From the NCBI GenBank assembly GCA_944323655.1, contig CALUTL010000004.1, positions 53,881-117,880 of the forward strand: 64,000 nt of DNA, in the 5' to 3' direction. This DNA comes from Candidatus Gastranaerophilales bacterium (GTDB lineage Bacteria > Cyanobacteriota > Vampirovibrionia > Gastranaerophilales > Gastranaerophilaceae). A model generated the notes under the pieces. The model was not told the DNA's origin. It saw only the letters and a list, made by a program, of their open reading frames with translations, and did no database searches. The translations under genes were made by a program, and so were the position numbers. Position 1 is the first letter of the stretch. Each line of letters opens with the position of its first letter. Of this stretch, positions 16,731 through 26,200 are shown piece by piece.

Positions 16731-18674
16731 ATGGAAAAGATAAAATTTAACAGGCAGGTATTGAAGGCAATTATAGGGCTATCTGCTGTTTGTGCAATTA
16801 CGGTACCGACGTCATTAAATTCAGCACAAGCTGAACCGATTCCGAATTCTATTCAGCAGATAATAATGGAAGGCGGCGTGCCCGGAAGTGTTAAACATGA
16901 TACTGATTTGCTTAAGTATAAACGTGATGAAAAATCAATAACTGAAGACTACAAACAGTACTCACAGGAAAGAAACTTTGAAGGCAACGGCGGAGGCCAG
17001 ATAATACAAAATAATACCGGACTACAAGATTCCGGTTATATGCAAGGACAGGTACAAGATATTGATACACAGGGAGTCTTTATTAATTCTGTAGATGTTG
17101 CGCCTTCAGAAATTTTATCAAAAGAAGAAATTAATTCTATTGTTCAACCTATAGTTGGTCGCAATGTATTTATAAGCGACATTCAAAAAGTAATAGATCA
17201 ATTAAACAGCTTATATGCACAAAAAGGTTTTGTAACAGCGAAAGCATTTTTGCCGGAGCAGACAGTTGAAAACGGTCATATTCATATTGAACTTATAGAA
17301 AGTAAAGTCGGAAACATTTCCGTAGAGCAAAACAAATGGACAAGAACCAAATACATAACAGACCGTATAGAACAGCAACCCGGTCAACTTTTTGATATTG
17401 TAGAATTGGAACAAGATATACTTGATTTCAACAGATATAACGAAGGTGTAAACCTAACGGCGAACCTTACGGCAGGAACAACACCCGGAACAACAGATAT
17501 TGCAATAAAAGCAAACGAGAATTTTCCATTCCACATTGTAGGTATTATGGATAACGCAGGTCGTTATCAAACCGGACATTTAAGAGGCGGTGCAATGATT
17601 TATGCGGACAGCTTGTTCCACAACAGGGACCGTTTGTCATTAGGTTCATATTTTTCAGGCGGTGCAGTCAGCCCGTTTGCTGATTACAACTTCCCTGTAA
17701 ATAAAAAAGACGGACGTGTTGGTTTTATGTTTGCATCAACATTTGCTAAAATCAAATGGGGTCCGCTTTCTAACTTAGACTTCAAGACCAGATCATATAT
17801 TTATTCATTATACTACTCACAGCCGCTTGTTAGAAAACCCGGATTTGAGTTAAAAAGTTACATAGCTGGAAATTATAAACGTGCAACAATGAGTTCAATG
17901 TTTGATTCAATTTTTGAATTTCCAACAGATGAAATTACAAGTCTTGATGTAGCTTTGAATATGAGGAAAGATACCAAATATGGTATATGGTATGCTAATC
18001 AGGGTGTATCAGTTGCAATGCCAATATTTGACAGTGATTCAAATTATGTAAAGATTAACGGTAGTGCGGTAAGATTGCACGACTTTTCACACGGTGTAAT
18101 CGGTCAATTGAGAGGTAACTATCAGGTAATACCAAACAACAGACATATTCCGTATCTTGATCAGTTCCAGGTTGGTGGTCTTGCAACAGTCAGAGGCTAT
18201 TCTGAAGGTATTATGATGGGTAAAAGCGGTTACTACTTAAGCGGTGAATTAATGTTCCCGTTATTACCGAGAGAAATCACAAGCCCGAGATCAGGCGAAA
18301 AAGTTCCGTTTATCGGAAAATACGTTAAGGGAGCGATTTTTGCGGATCATGCAGGCGTGTTCCCGGCACACGATGAAGATATTTATACTGGCAGTTACTT
18401 CTTAGCTTCACTCGGTATGGGGTTAAGAGTTCAGTTGCCTGGTGACTTAAGCGCAAGGTTATATTGGGGCTATCCTTTAATCAATAATGCTAATGAAACC
18501 GACAGAAAATACGGAAGATTCCACTTTGAACTTACTCTTGAACCGAATCTTGACGCATTGTTGAGAAGCAGAAGCACAGCTCCAAAAAGGGTAGAAAAAC
18601 ATGTTGAAGCTGATTACGTAAATAACTACGACGACGTAAGACATTATGATTACTTCAACGACGGTGCATTGTAA
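16731..18674 (+). CDS. Two-partner secretion outer-membrane transporter, ShlB/FhaC/HecB family
   Basis: 647 residues from the second of two adjacent ATGs; AAGGTG lies at the better spacing from 16731 than from 16728. A signal peptide ends near NSAQA (residue 34). A Gly/Gln-rich linker is followed by POTRA domain(s) (about 95-215; INSVDVAPSEILSKEEI, LNSLYAQKGFVTAKAFLPEQ, GHIHIELIESKVGNI). A 16-strand-type barrel follows to the end. The conserved VGGLATVRGYSEG (about 475-487) is the VRGY/F lid-loop signature of Omp85-TpsB proteins. It would export a large beta-helical TpsA adhesin/exoprotein across the outer membrane. No TpsA candidate is adjacent, unlike most tps loci. Confidence 0.9.
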   Translation: MEKIKFNRQVLKAIIGLSAVCAITVPTSLNSAQAEPIPNSIQQIIMEGGVPGSVKHDTDLLKYKRDEKSITEDYKQYSQERNFEGNGGGQIIQNNTGLQDSGYMQGQVQDIDTQGVFINSVDVAPSEILSKEEINSIVQPIVGRNVFISDIQKVIDQLNSLYAQKGFVTAKAFLPEQTVENGHIHIELIESKVGNISVEQNKWTRTKYITDRIEQQPGQLFDIVELEQDILDFNRYNEGVNLTANLTAGTTPGTTDIAIKANENFPFHIVGIMDNAGRYQTGHLRGGAMIYADSLFHNRDRLSLGSYFSGGAVSPFADYNFPVNKKDGRVGFMFASTFAKIKWGPLSNLDFKTRSYIYSLYYSQPLVRKPGFELKSYIAGNYKRATMSSMFDSIFEFPTDEITSLDVALNMRKDTKYGIWYANQGVSVAMPIFDSDSNYVKINGSAVRLHDFSHGVIGQLRGNYQVIPNNRHIPYLDQFQVGGLATVRGYSEGIMMGKSGYYLSGELMFPLLPREITSPRSGEKVPFIGKYVKGAIFADHAGVFPAHDEDIYTGSYFLASLGMGLRVQLPGDLSARLYWGYPLINNANETDRKYGRFHFELTLEPNLDALLRSRSTAPKRVEKHVEADYVNNYDDVRHYDYFNDGAL

Positions 18675-18710
18675 AAAGAAAAGTTAATTTACTTGAATAA
18701 AAAAAATTAT

Positions 18711-18743
18711 GCGGTAACTTTATAAAAGAAGTTACCGCTTTTT
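18711..18743 (+). terminator. Rho-independent terminator
   Basis: A 10-bp perfect stem GCGGTAACTT/AAGTTACCGC (18711-18720 with 18729-18738) precedes a T-run. Confidence 0.88.
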
Positions 18744-18759
18744 AAATAGGAGGAGCGAA

Positions 18760-19443
18760 TTGAGTAAGGGAATTTTTATAACCGCAACAGGCACAGATGT
18801 AGGAAAAACATACATTTCAGGTTTAATTGTAAAATGTATGAGAGAAGCGGGATTTAATTGCGGATATTATAAACCTGCCCTAAGCGGAGCAGAAGTTACA
18901 GCCGAAGGCAAAATTATACCTGGAGATGTCACTTACGTTTTAAAAACAGCAGGGATTAATGAAAATCCAGAGAATTTTGTTTCATATATTTTCAAACCTG
19001 CGGTTTCCCCACATCTTGCGGCAGAAATTGAAAATAATCCGATAAAACTTGATAAAATCAAATCGGATTTTAATAGGATTAAGAGCAAATATGATTATCT
19101 TCTGGTAGAAGGCGCAGGCGGGATTGTGTGTCCGTTTAACCAATCTGAAAACTTGATGCTGCCGGATGTTATAAAAGCTTTAGGACTTGATATTATAGTT
19201 GTTGCGTCAGCCGAGCTTGGGGGCATAAATTCTGCGGTTTTGACTGTCGAGTATGCCAAAAGTCACGGCATAAATGTTAAAGGGATTATCCTAAACAAAT
19301 ACGACGAAACCGACTTAATGCAGCGTGACAATAAAAAACAAATTGAAAATATTACAGGAATTAAAGTGCTTGCGACAGTAAAAGAAAATGGCACAGAAAT
19401 AGATTTAGCGGGGATTCAGCCTGCGTTTAAAGAGTTAAAATAG
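18760..19443 (+). CDS. bioD: Dethiobiotin synthase
   Basis: 227 residues, TTG start preceded by AGGAGGAGC. BioD closes the ureido ring of 7,8-diaminopelargonate with CO2 and ATP. The P-loop FITATGTDVGKTYISGL (5-21) is exact for the family. KPALSGAE (38-45; equivalent of KPxxSG), VEGAGGIVCPF and NKYDE are also present. It is followed 10 bp later by bioA, the preceding step, so the two form a short biotin operon. No bioB or bioF is in the window. Confidence 0.95.
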   Translation: MSKGIFITATGTDVGKTYISGLIVKCMREAGFNCGYYKPALSGAEVTAEGKIIPGDVTYVLKTAGINENPENFVSYIFKPAVSPHLAAEIENNPIKLDKIKSDFNRIKSKYDYLLVEGAGGIVCPFNQSENLMLPDVIKALGLDIIVVASAELGGINSAVLTVEYAKSHGINVKGIILNKYDETDLMQRDNKKQIENITGIKVLATVKENGTEIDLAGIQPAFKELK

Positions 19444-19453
19444 AGGAAAAATT

Positions 19454-20800
19454 ATGAACTACTTAGCAGAAAAAGATTTAAAATATATCTGGCATCCGTG
19501 CTCACAGATGAAGGATTACGAAACCTTACCCCCGATAGTAATAGACAAAGGAGAAGGGATTTATCTTTACGACACTGACGGCAACCGCTACGTTGACGTA
19601 ATCAGTTCCTGGTGGTGCAATTTGCTTGGCCATTGCAATCCCAGGATTAATGAGGCGGTAAAAAAGCAGATTGATAATTTGGAACACGTAATTTTTGCTA
19701 ATTTTACACATAAACCTGCGATAACACTTTGCGAACGACTTTCAAAAATTTTGCCGAAAGGATTGTGTAAATTTAATTTTACGGACAACGGATCTTCAGC
19801 AATAGAAGCTGCGATGAAAGTAAGTTTTCAATACCATACACAAACAGGAAACCCGCAAAAAACAAGATTTATGGCACTAACAGACGCATACCACGGAGAA
19901 ACAATAGGAGCTTTGTCTGTTGGAGATTGCGATCTTTATACAAAATTATACAAGCCTATTTTAATGGACATAATAAGAATAAAAAGTCCTGACTGCTATC
20001 GCTGCCCGTATGGAAAAACAAGAGAGAATTGTTGCTGCGAATGCTTTGAAGATGCAGAAAAACAGTTTGAGAAATATGGAGCCGAAACCGCAGCAATTCT
20101 TGTAGAGCCACTTTTGCAAGGGTCAGCCGGAATGAAAATTTATCCGCCTCTGTATTTAAAAAAATTAAGAGAAATTTGTGATAAGTATAATGTACATCTG
20201 CTTGCAGATGAAATCGCAACAGGTTTTGGCAGAACCGGTAAAATGTTTGCCTTCGAGCACGCCGGAGTATCACCTGATATTATGTGTTTGTCAAAAGGAC
20301 TTACGGGCGGCTATATGCCTTGTGCTCTGTTTGTAACAACAGATAAGATATACAACGCATTTTACGCAGATTACGGAAGCGGGAAAGCCTTTATGCACTC
20401 ACACACCTACAGCGGAAACCCTCTTGCGTGTTCTGCTGCAAACGCAGTTCTTGATATTCTTGAAGACGACAGCGTATTAAAACAAGCAAAAGAAAATGCA
20501 AAATATTTCAATGAAATAATTAGAGAAAAATTTTTACCGCATAAAAATGTCGGAGAAGTTCGCTCAATCGGGCTTATTAATGCAATAGAGCTTGTGAAAG
20601 ATAAAACAACCAAAGAGCCGCTTGACGGAAAGCTTCGCACAGGCTACCAAATCTATAAAAAAGCACTGAAAAAAGGCGTAATTCTCCGACCACTCGGCGA
20701 CATAATCTATTTTAATCCGCCTCTTATTATAGAGAAAAAAGATATGGATTTTGTAACAGATATTGCGCTTGAATGCCTTAATGAAATTCTGCCGGAATAA
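19454..20800 (+). CDS. bioA: Adenosylmethionine-8-amino-7-oxononanoate aminotransferase
   Basis: 448 residues. It is a PLP class III aminotransferase that makes 7,8-diaminopelargonate using SAM as amino donor. Features are IWHPCSQMKDYE at the N-terminus (BioA-specific WHP), ISSWWCNLLGHCNP, FTDNGSSAIEAAMK, DAYHGETIGALSVG, the ADEIATGFGRTG stretch, and the PLP lysine in CLSKGLTGGYMP. A Cys-rich insertion CYRCPYGKTRENCCCEC (about 180-196) is also seen in many anaerobe BioA proteins. It follows bioD in the same operon. Confidence 0.96.
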   Translation: MNYLAEKDLKYIWHPCSQMKDYETLPPIVIDKGEGIYLYDTDGNRYVDVISSWWCNLLGHCNPRINEAVKKQIDNLEHVIFANFTHKPAITLCERLSKILPKGLCKFNFTDNGSSAIEAAMKVSFQYHTQTGNPQKTRFMALTDAYHGETIGALSVGDCDLYTKLYKPILMDIIRIKSPDCYRCPYGKTRENCCCECFEDAEKQFEKYGAETAAILVEPLLQGSAGMKIYPPLYLKKLREICDKYNVHLLADEIATGFGRTGKMFAFEHAGVSPDIMCLSKGLTGGYMPCALFVTTDKIYNAFYADYGSGKAFMHSHTYSGNPLACSAANAVLDILEDDSVLKQAKENAKYFNEIIREKFLPHKNVGEVRSIGLINAIELVKDKTTKEPLDGKLRTGYQIYKKALKKGVILRPLGDIIYFNPPLIIEKKDMDFVTDIALECLNEILPE

Positions 20801-21031
20801 AAACCTCACATAAAATTTTGCACTATAACTTGTCCAATATAATTTTGGATATATGCTCTATTGTGTGCAAGAAGTCAGCCACGAGTTTTCATTTTAGACA
20901 CAAAACCCTATTGCGTTAAATTAATTAACGTAATTTATACACTTATCCTAAAATAAACCCATTTAAACGGCGATTAAAAATTTTTAAAGAAACTTTTATC
21001 CACACACAACGTCTGTTAAATTGTAAAGGGA
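20801..21031. other. Non-coding intergenic stretch with one inverted repeat
   Basis: AT-rich, no supported gene. The only structure seen is ATTGCGTTAA/TTAACGTAAT (20910-20919 with 20925-20934, one mismatch, 5-nt loop). It may act as a weak bidirectional terminator or protein site between bioA and the convergent small gene. Confidence 0.35.
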
Positions 21032-21127
21032 TTAACCTTCTGTCGTTAATTCTTCCCAGATGCTCGGAACTACAATTAACGCAGTGTAAACGATGAACCC
21101 GAATAAAATTAAGTTGATAGCTTCCAT
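21032..21127 (-). CDS. 31-residue single-span membrane protein
   Basis: This short gene has an ATG at 21127 with TAGGAGAG 8 bp upstream, a strong ribosome site. Residues 3-22 are one hydrophobic helix (AINLILFGFIVYTALIVVPS) flanked by Glu2 and a C-terminal acidic tail WEELTTEG. The composition, and the precise fit of ribosome site, helix and stop, support a real gene. The layout resembles small subunits of energy-converting membrane complexes, but no family is recognised and that is inference. It is monocistronic, divergent from the zinc-ribbon gene at 21239. Confidence 0.6.
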   Translation of the reverse strand: MEAINLILFGFIVYTALIVVPSIWEELTTEG

Positions 21128-21238
21128 ATAAACTCTCCTATAGCTTACATGTATATTATGCCCATGCTGATATTATATGTAACATAATTTTACAAATTAA
21201 AATAAAAATTTTTGATAACATAAGAAGTGAGGAAAATA

Positions 21239-21544
21239 ATGAAAAAGAATATTACAAAATTGTTTAAAAATTTATGCTGTTCCGTATGCAAAGAAGGATT
21301 TAACGAAGATTCGCTAATCATAAAACGCGACGAAGCAGGACTTCTTGTTGTAAATCTTCAATGCCAAAATTGCGGGAAAAAATACGGTATAGCATTCTTA
21401 GGATTTTCAGATATAAACATAAAAAATGAGGAACCTTTCGAAGTTATAGAAGGCCCGGATCCGATAAGTTATGATGATGTAATTGATGCTCACAGATTCA
21501 TTAAAAATCTTGATGAAAATTGGAATAAATACTTACCCAAATAA
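21239..21544 (+). CDS. Small zinc-ribbon-like protein
   Basis: 101 residues from ATG 21239 (GTGAGGA ribosome site at 21227-21233, which in frame could be misread as a GTG start). Two Cys pairs, CCSVCKEGF (11-19) and CQNCGKKYG (42-50), form a likely zinc ribbon. They flank a beta-rich stretch SLIIKRDEAGLLVVNLQ. An acidic helical C-terminus follows (PISYDDVIDAHRFIKNLDENW). Probably cytoplasmic; binding target unknown. Confidence 0.75.
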   Translation: MKKNITKLFKNLCCSVCKEGFNEDSLIIKRDEAGLLVVNLQCQNCGKKYGIAFLGFSDINIKNEEPFEVIEGPDPISYDDVIDAHRFIKNLDENWNKYLPK

Positions 21545-21552
21545 AAAAATTT

Positions 21553-21588
21553 GCGGGAATTTTTTATAAAAAAAGTTCCCGCTTTTTT
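21553..21588 (+). terminator. Rho-independent terminator
   Basis: GCGGGAA/TTCCCGC (21553-21559 with 21576-21582), extended by a T6/A7 inner stem and followed by a T-run. Being nearly symmetric, it may also serve the convergent nupC gene. Confidence 0.85.
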
Positions 21589-21610
21589 CATTCAAATTAT
21601 AAATCTTAGA

Positions 21611-22891
21611 TTATCCCATCAAAATACCGGCAATAGCCGCCGACATATAACAGGTTAAAGTTCCGCAGATCAAAGCTCTGACCCCAAGACGCGCCAAATT
21701 TTTTCTTTGGTTAGGCGCCATCTCGCCGATACCGCCCATCTGAATTGCAATAGAGCCGAAATTACCGAAACTGCAAAGAGCAATACTTGCTATCAAAAAG
21801 CTTTTATCCGAAAGCGGCTGCGTGAGCATGCTCATATCAACATAAGCTACCATTTCATTCAAAACAAGCTTCGTTCCCATAAGACTTCCGACAGTAGTAA
21901 CTTCATTTCCCGGAACTCCCATAAGATATGCAAATATAGCAAAAATTTTGCCTAAAATCATTCTCAATGAAAGCTGTGTTAAATCAAATGAGGCAAAATT
22001 TATATGAGCATAATTAACAATTAACCTTCCGACTCCTCCTAAAATCCAATCAACAAATGCCACAAGTGCAACAAGCGCCAAAATCATTGCAATAACATTA
22101 ATTGCAACTTTCATACCCTCAGATGCCCCTTGCGAAATCGCATCAAAAAGATTTATATAAGGTCTTCTTCTTTTACTGTAATTTATTTTAATATCTTCGC
22201 TGGTTTCAGGAACACCAGTTTCCGGATAAACAATCTTAGAAATTACAAGCGCACCCGGAGCCGCCATAATTGATGCTGCAAGCAGGTATTGTGCCGGAAC
22301 ACCCAACCCTATATAAATCGGCATAGTCGCTGCCGAAATGCAAGCCATACTTCCTGACATTGATGCTAAAAGTTCCGAACGTGTAAGCTTTTCAAGATAT
22401 GGCCTTATCATAATCTGCGCCGCAATCTGCCCGACAAATGCACTTGCTACATTTGATAAAGCTTCAGCCCCGCTGACAGACATTAGCTTATTCATTGCTT
22501 TACCCAGCAACGGCACAATCCTTTGCATAATCCCGTAATAATAAAGTATATTTACCAAAATCATCATAAAAATCAAAGAAGCTACTAAAGGCAGCGCAAA
22601 TACTTGTGAACCTTGTCCTAAAAGTTCATTTAATTTTTCCGAACCCATCAAATGCCCGAATACAAAATTTCCGCCCTCTTTTGCAAAATCAAGAATTTTC
22701 GTGATAAATTCACCTAAAGCTAAAAAAATCGTTCTTCCTAGCGGTACCTTGAATATAAAAACTGCAAGTAAAATCTGCAATAAAAATCCGGTTCCTATCG
22801 TTTTATAATTAATTGCTTTTCTATTATTTGACATCAAAAATGCAATTAAAAATATAAAAATTATCCCGAAAATACCGAAAAATCTTTCCAT
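21611..22891 (-). CDS. nupC: Concentrative nucleoside transporter, NupC/CNT family
   Basis: 426 residues with about 10 hydrophobic helices. CNT signatures are GFLLQILLAVFIFKVPLG at the N-terminus, FALPLVASLIFMMILVNILYYYGIMQRI, ALSNVASAFVGQ (nucleoside/cation site of the first re-entrant half), SGSMACISAATMP, and MGVPGNEVTTVGSLMGTKLVLNE. It imports nucleosides with H+ or Na+. The coupling ion cannot be told from sequence alone. Gene stands alone and ends near the terminator at 21553. Confidence 0.93.
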   Translation of the reverse strand: MERFFGIFGIIFIFLIAFLMSNNRKAINYKTIGTGFLLQILLAVFIFKVPLGRTIFLALGEFITKILDFAKEGGNFVFGHLMGSEKLNELLGQGSQVFALPLVASLIFMMILVNILYYYGIMQRIVPLLGKAMNKLMSVSGAEALSNVASAFVGQIAAQIMIRPYLEKLTRSELLASMSGSMACISAATMPIYIGLGVPAQYLLAASIMAAPGALVISKIVYPETGVPETSEDIKINYSKRRRPYINLFDAISQGASEGMKVAINVIAMILALVALVAFVDWILGGVGRLIVNYAHINFASFDLTQLSLRMILGKIFAIFAYLMGVPGNEVTTVGSLMGTKLVLNEMVAYVDMSMLTQPLSDKSFLIASIALCSFGNFGSIAIQMGGIGEMAPNQRKNLARLGVRALICGTLTCYMSAAIAGILMG

Positions 22892-22925
22892 ATAACCTCT
22901 CTTCAGTTCACAAATTAATTATACA

Positions 22926-22953
22926 AAAAAGGAGTATAAAATATACTCCTTTT
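22926..22953 (-). terminator. Rho-independent terminator for the gene at 22994
   Basis: AAAGGAGTAT/ATACTCCTTT with a 3-nt loop; on the minus strand it is followed by a T-run. Confidence 0.85.
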
Positions 22954-22993
22954 AAAATAAATTTTGATAAAAATTAACTATTAAAATCGGATT

Positions 22994-25963
22994 TTACGAA
23001 GCTTTTTTCCTTGGACTTGAAGGTTTTCTTGACCTTGATGTTCCTGATTTTTTGACCTTCGGAACCTCAATCACCTCAGACTCAACAGCTTCTGTTAAAG
23101 ATTTTGCCGGCTGTTTGCGGGCAAGCTTAAAAGCTTCTCTTGCTTCCTTATTTGCAATCATCGGGAACTCATCCAAATTAAATCCGAGATCTTGCATATG
23201 ACCAAGTAAAGTTCCGCCGATAATTTTACCGTCTTTATCTTTGATAACCCAGCTTTGATCGCCGTCTATTGAATGTCTTACCATTTCTTTGTATTTATTT
23301 TTATCAAAGAATGTGTCTATTGCGCGATAAAGAGCTTCTTTAAAATCATATATCATTGTATCGACAAAATCGTATCCCGACAATCCGACTTCCGGAACTG
23401 TGCGTTTTGAAAGAAATCCGTTATAACCGTCTATAATACTGTCAACATGCCCGCCGACTCTTGTAGCAACGACAGGAGTTCCTTTATACAGTGATTCCCA
23501 TTTTGAACCGTCAGGTTCAAAGAAACTCGGGTACAACGTGATATCAGAGCCGCCATGGAATACGTTATTCGGAACATAACCTACCATATAAGGTACAGTA
23601 TTAGCCTCTTGTCCTAGGTCTGCTTTAAATTTGCGCATTAATGCTTCCCATTGTCCGCCTTCTCCGTCTGCTCCGCCTATTGGGAATATCGGCTTCGGCT
23701 TTCCGGGATATCTTTCAGGCCATTCTTTTAATATTTGACGCATTACACCTTCCAAAATATTTATACCTTTTTGGCTTACAAAACGGGTTCCGCAATCTAT
23801 GACTATTTGATCATCCAAATTGTCCATATCTATATGCGACAAATCTGTTACTCCTTCTTCAGCCAAATTAAAGAAACCTTTATGTGTCTTGTTATATTCA
23901 TTCATCGCATGCAAGTATCTTAAAAATTCGGCTTTATTTTTACGTTTTGCCTGCATTATACTTTCGATATCGTCAGCGTGCGTCATTGGTGTGAATGTAC
24001 GGAAAGTTGTTACTCCTTCCTTGTCCATATCGTTTAGGAATTTGTTTAATTTTGCTATGCCAAGTCCCCTTAATGATTTTAAAAGCTCGGCTGCATTATT
24101 ATATTTAAATTTAATTTCTCTATTTTCTTTTGAGTCATAGAATCGACTTTTTATACTTGCTCGTTGTTCAGAAGTTAAGTCTAAACTGTCTATTCCTTTT
24201 TTCAAAATAGTAAATTTATCCGAGTTCAGATTGTTATTTATGTCATTGATTATGTTCATAGAGCTTAATTCATTAACAGATCTGTCCCAGCCGTTGCTTT
24301 CGCCATACATTGTACCTTCTCTTAATCGTACATTCATAATATGATTTAAAGCACGGCTTCTTACAGGATCCGTTGCTATTTCTATTCCGTATGTCGGAGA
24401 TACCGGTTTTAATCTGTTTGCAAGTGAGGCTGAAATATTCGCCAAATTCAAAACGCCATCTATTACGTGAACATTTTGCAAATTCGGTAAATCAAGTCCG
24501 GTTTGTGCTGTTGTGTAAATATCATAAGCATATTTACCGTATAAAGTATTCAAAATATCAGCAGAATGCGCATAATCATCACCTTGGTAATCCAAGTTAT
24601 GTATCAACTCTAAGTTATTCATATTTCTAAGTTTTTTAGCAGCCGCAGGACTAAGTTCGCCGTTTGCAGCCTCTGCTGTTGATAACAGCTTGGTTAAACC
24701 GGGCATCGCAGCAGCATGCCAATCGTTTAATAACAATGCGTCCGGTGCCGGAATTTCATTATAAATTTTTTCATTAAATATTTTGTACGAAGTAAGAGAA
24801 TTCGGATCCAGCTTTAATTTGGTGAATTCATATACTGCTTTAGGGAAGAAAGCATATCTTTCTTTTTCTGAAGCTATTTGTGAATCTGTATATAAACCTT
24901 TTGCTCCAAAATAGTCATTATTTTTAAACATTAAACGTTTAAACCCGAATTTTGGATCTATTCCGTAAAAGACTTCTATTTTTTCTTTTTGCGATTTCCC
25001 GTTTCTAAATACATTAATATCGTATTCGGCAATTTTATCAACATCCATTTCCATATCTTTAAATTTGTAATGCCATTTGCCGTCTTTTTCGACAATAGAT
25101 GATACTCCAGGAATTTCATTTATCGGTCTTACCAGAAAATTACTTATTCCCAGTTCCTTTGTCAAGTTTTTTGCTATTTGAACGGGAACTTCACCAAGGC
25201 CGCCTTCTTTTTCAGGAATTGATTCTGCTGTTAATGAGTATACCGTCGAATTTCTCTCAAGTTTTGGAATTTCTGTACCTTTATAAATCATGGTTCTTGA
25301 AATTTCTCTAATTTCATCTGCCGCTCTTTTAGGCAACATAATTCTTTTACTGCTTGAGCCTATGTTTTGAAGCAGAGGAAGATTATCAACTATTGCAATA
25401 TTGCGATCCATAGCATTTGCACTTGACGGAATGTGAATTCCGTTTATCCTTTCCTCCAAAGCCTTCAACCAACCTGTCGCAAAATCGCCGGTTTCTTTTA
25501 GCTTTTGTCCCATGTCTTTAAAACAACTATCATACCAACCGGCTTTTTCTCTTATTGAGTTTTCTAAGGCTCTGTTCCAGTTCTCAATTCCCGTAAAACG
25601 ATCATTGAATTTACTTTCTAAATCAGCCTTTGCCTGAAGATTAGCTATCTGCTCTTTTAGAGGAGTTAAAAGAGTATTCATTCTTTTTGAAACTTCTTCT
25701 TCTATTTCCGAACCGGCATTTGAGGCTGCTTTTGAAAGATTAGAATTGCTCCCTCTGCCTCTCATTATTGTTACCGCACTAAGGCCAAGTGATGCTATTG
25801 CGACTGCGGAAGACACATAAGCTACGGTTTTTGCAGATGTTAAATCTGTTTTAGAATCATTACTCTGCGGCTGTGGACTTACCGAAGTTGCTGTTTGTGC
25901 CTGTGGTGTAAACATAAACGAATTGAATTGACCGTCTCCAAAAGAAATCTTCCTGATGCGCAT
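22994..25963 (-). CDS. Membrane-anchored GT5 starch/glycogen-synthase-like protein
   Basis: 989 residues, about twice a normal glycogen synthase. N-terminal leader ISFGDGQFNSFMF, then a Thr/Gln-rich segment, a single hydrophobic helix (about 45-67), a coiled-coil/helical region (75-200), and the glycosyltransferase. GT5 landmarks are AESIPEKEGGLGEVPVQIAK (equivalent of the N-terminal KxGGLGDV ADP-glucose loop, near 250) and LLLNDWHAAAMPG. HNLDYQGDDY and, near 830-860, LYPSFFEPDGSKWESLYKG with TPVVATRVGGHVDSI are also present. A roughly 200-residue helical insertion separates the two Rossmann halves. The C-terminus is Ser/Arg/Lys-rich. Catalytic motifs are mostly intact, so an alpha-glucan synthase anchored at the membrane is plausible; substrate is unproven. 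No other glycogen gene is adjacent. Confidence 0.85.
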   Translation of the reverse strand: MRIRKISFGDGQFNSFMFTPQAQTATSVSPQPQSNDSKTDLTSAKTVAYVSSAVAIASLGLSAVTIMRGRGSNSNLSKAASNAGSEIEEEVSKRMNTLLTPLKEQIANLQAKADLESKFNDRFTGIENWNRALENSIREKAGWYDSCFKDMGQKLKETGDFATGWLKALEERINGIHIPSSANAMDRNIAIVDNLPLLQNIGSSSKRIMLPKRAADEIREISRTMIYKGTEIPKLERNSTVYSLTAESIPEKEGGLGEVPVQIAKNLTKELGISNFLVRPINEIPGVSSIVEKDGKWHYKFKDMEMDVDKIAEYDINVFRNGKSQKEKIEVFYGIDPKFGFKRLMFKNNDYFGAKGLYTDSQIASEKERYAFFPKAVYEFTKLKLDPNSLTSYKIFNEKIYNEIPAPDALLLNDWHAAAMPGLTKLLSTAEAANGELSPAAAKKLRNMNNLELIHNLDYQGDDYAHSADILNTLYGKYAYDIYTTAQTGLDLPNLQNVHVIDGVLNLANISASLANRLKPVSPTYGIEIATDPVRSRALNHIMNVRLREGTMYGESNGWDRSVNELSSMNIINDINNNLNSDKFTILKKGIDSLDLTSEQRASIKSRFYDSKENREIKFKYNNAAELLKSLRGLGIAKLNKFLNDMDKEGVTTFRTFTPMTHADDIESIMQAKRKNKAEFLRYLHAMNEYNKTHKGFFNLAEEGVTDLSHIDMDNLDDQIVIDCGTRFVSQKGINILEGVMRQILKEWPERYPGKPKPIFPIGGADGEGGQWEALMRKFKADLGQEANTVPYMVGYVPNNVFHGGSDITLYPSFFEPDGSKWESLYKGTPVVATRVGGHVDSIIDGYNGFLSKRTVPEVGLSGYDFVDTMIYDFKEALYRAIDTFFDKNKYKEMVRHSIDGDQSWVIKDKDGKIIGGTLLGHMQDLGFNLDEFPMIANKEAREAFKLARKQPAKSLTEAVESEVIEVPKVKKSGTSRSRKPSSPRKKAS

Positions 25964-26200
25964 AAAACCTCACTTTATATACTGTAATCACTATTTAATA
26001 GCCCGTGAAGCCTTTTTTTTGCTACCTGAGAAAAAAAGAGTTCACAAATATTTACATTTATTTATTGTTCTCCCAAACAAAAATAAATAAACTAAAAGAG
26101 CCATTCAAATTCTAATCCTAAAAAAATATTCAGTCAAGATTTTTGCGAAATTTTTATTTTTTATTTTTTTAATTGCCGTTAAAAATTTATCTATTAGAAA

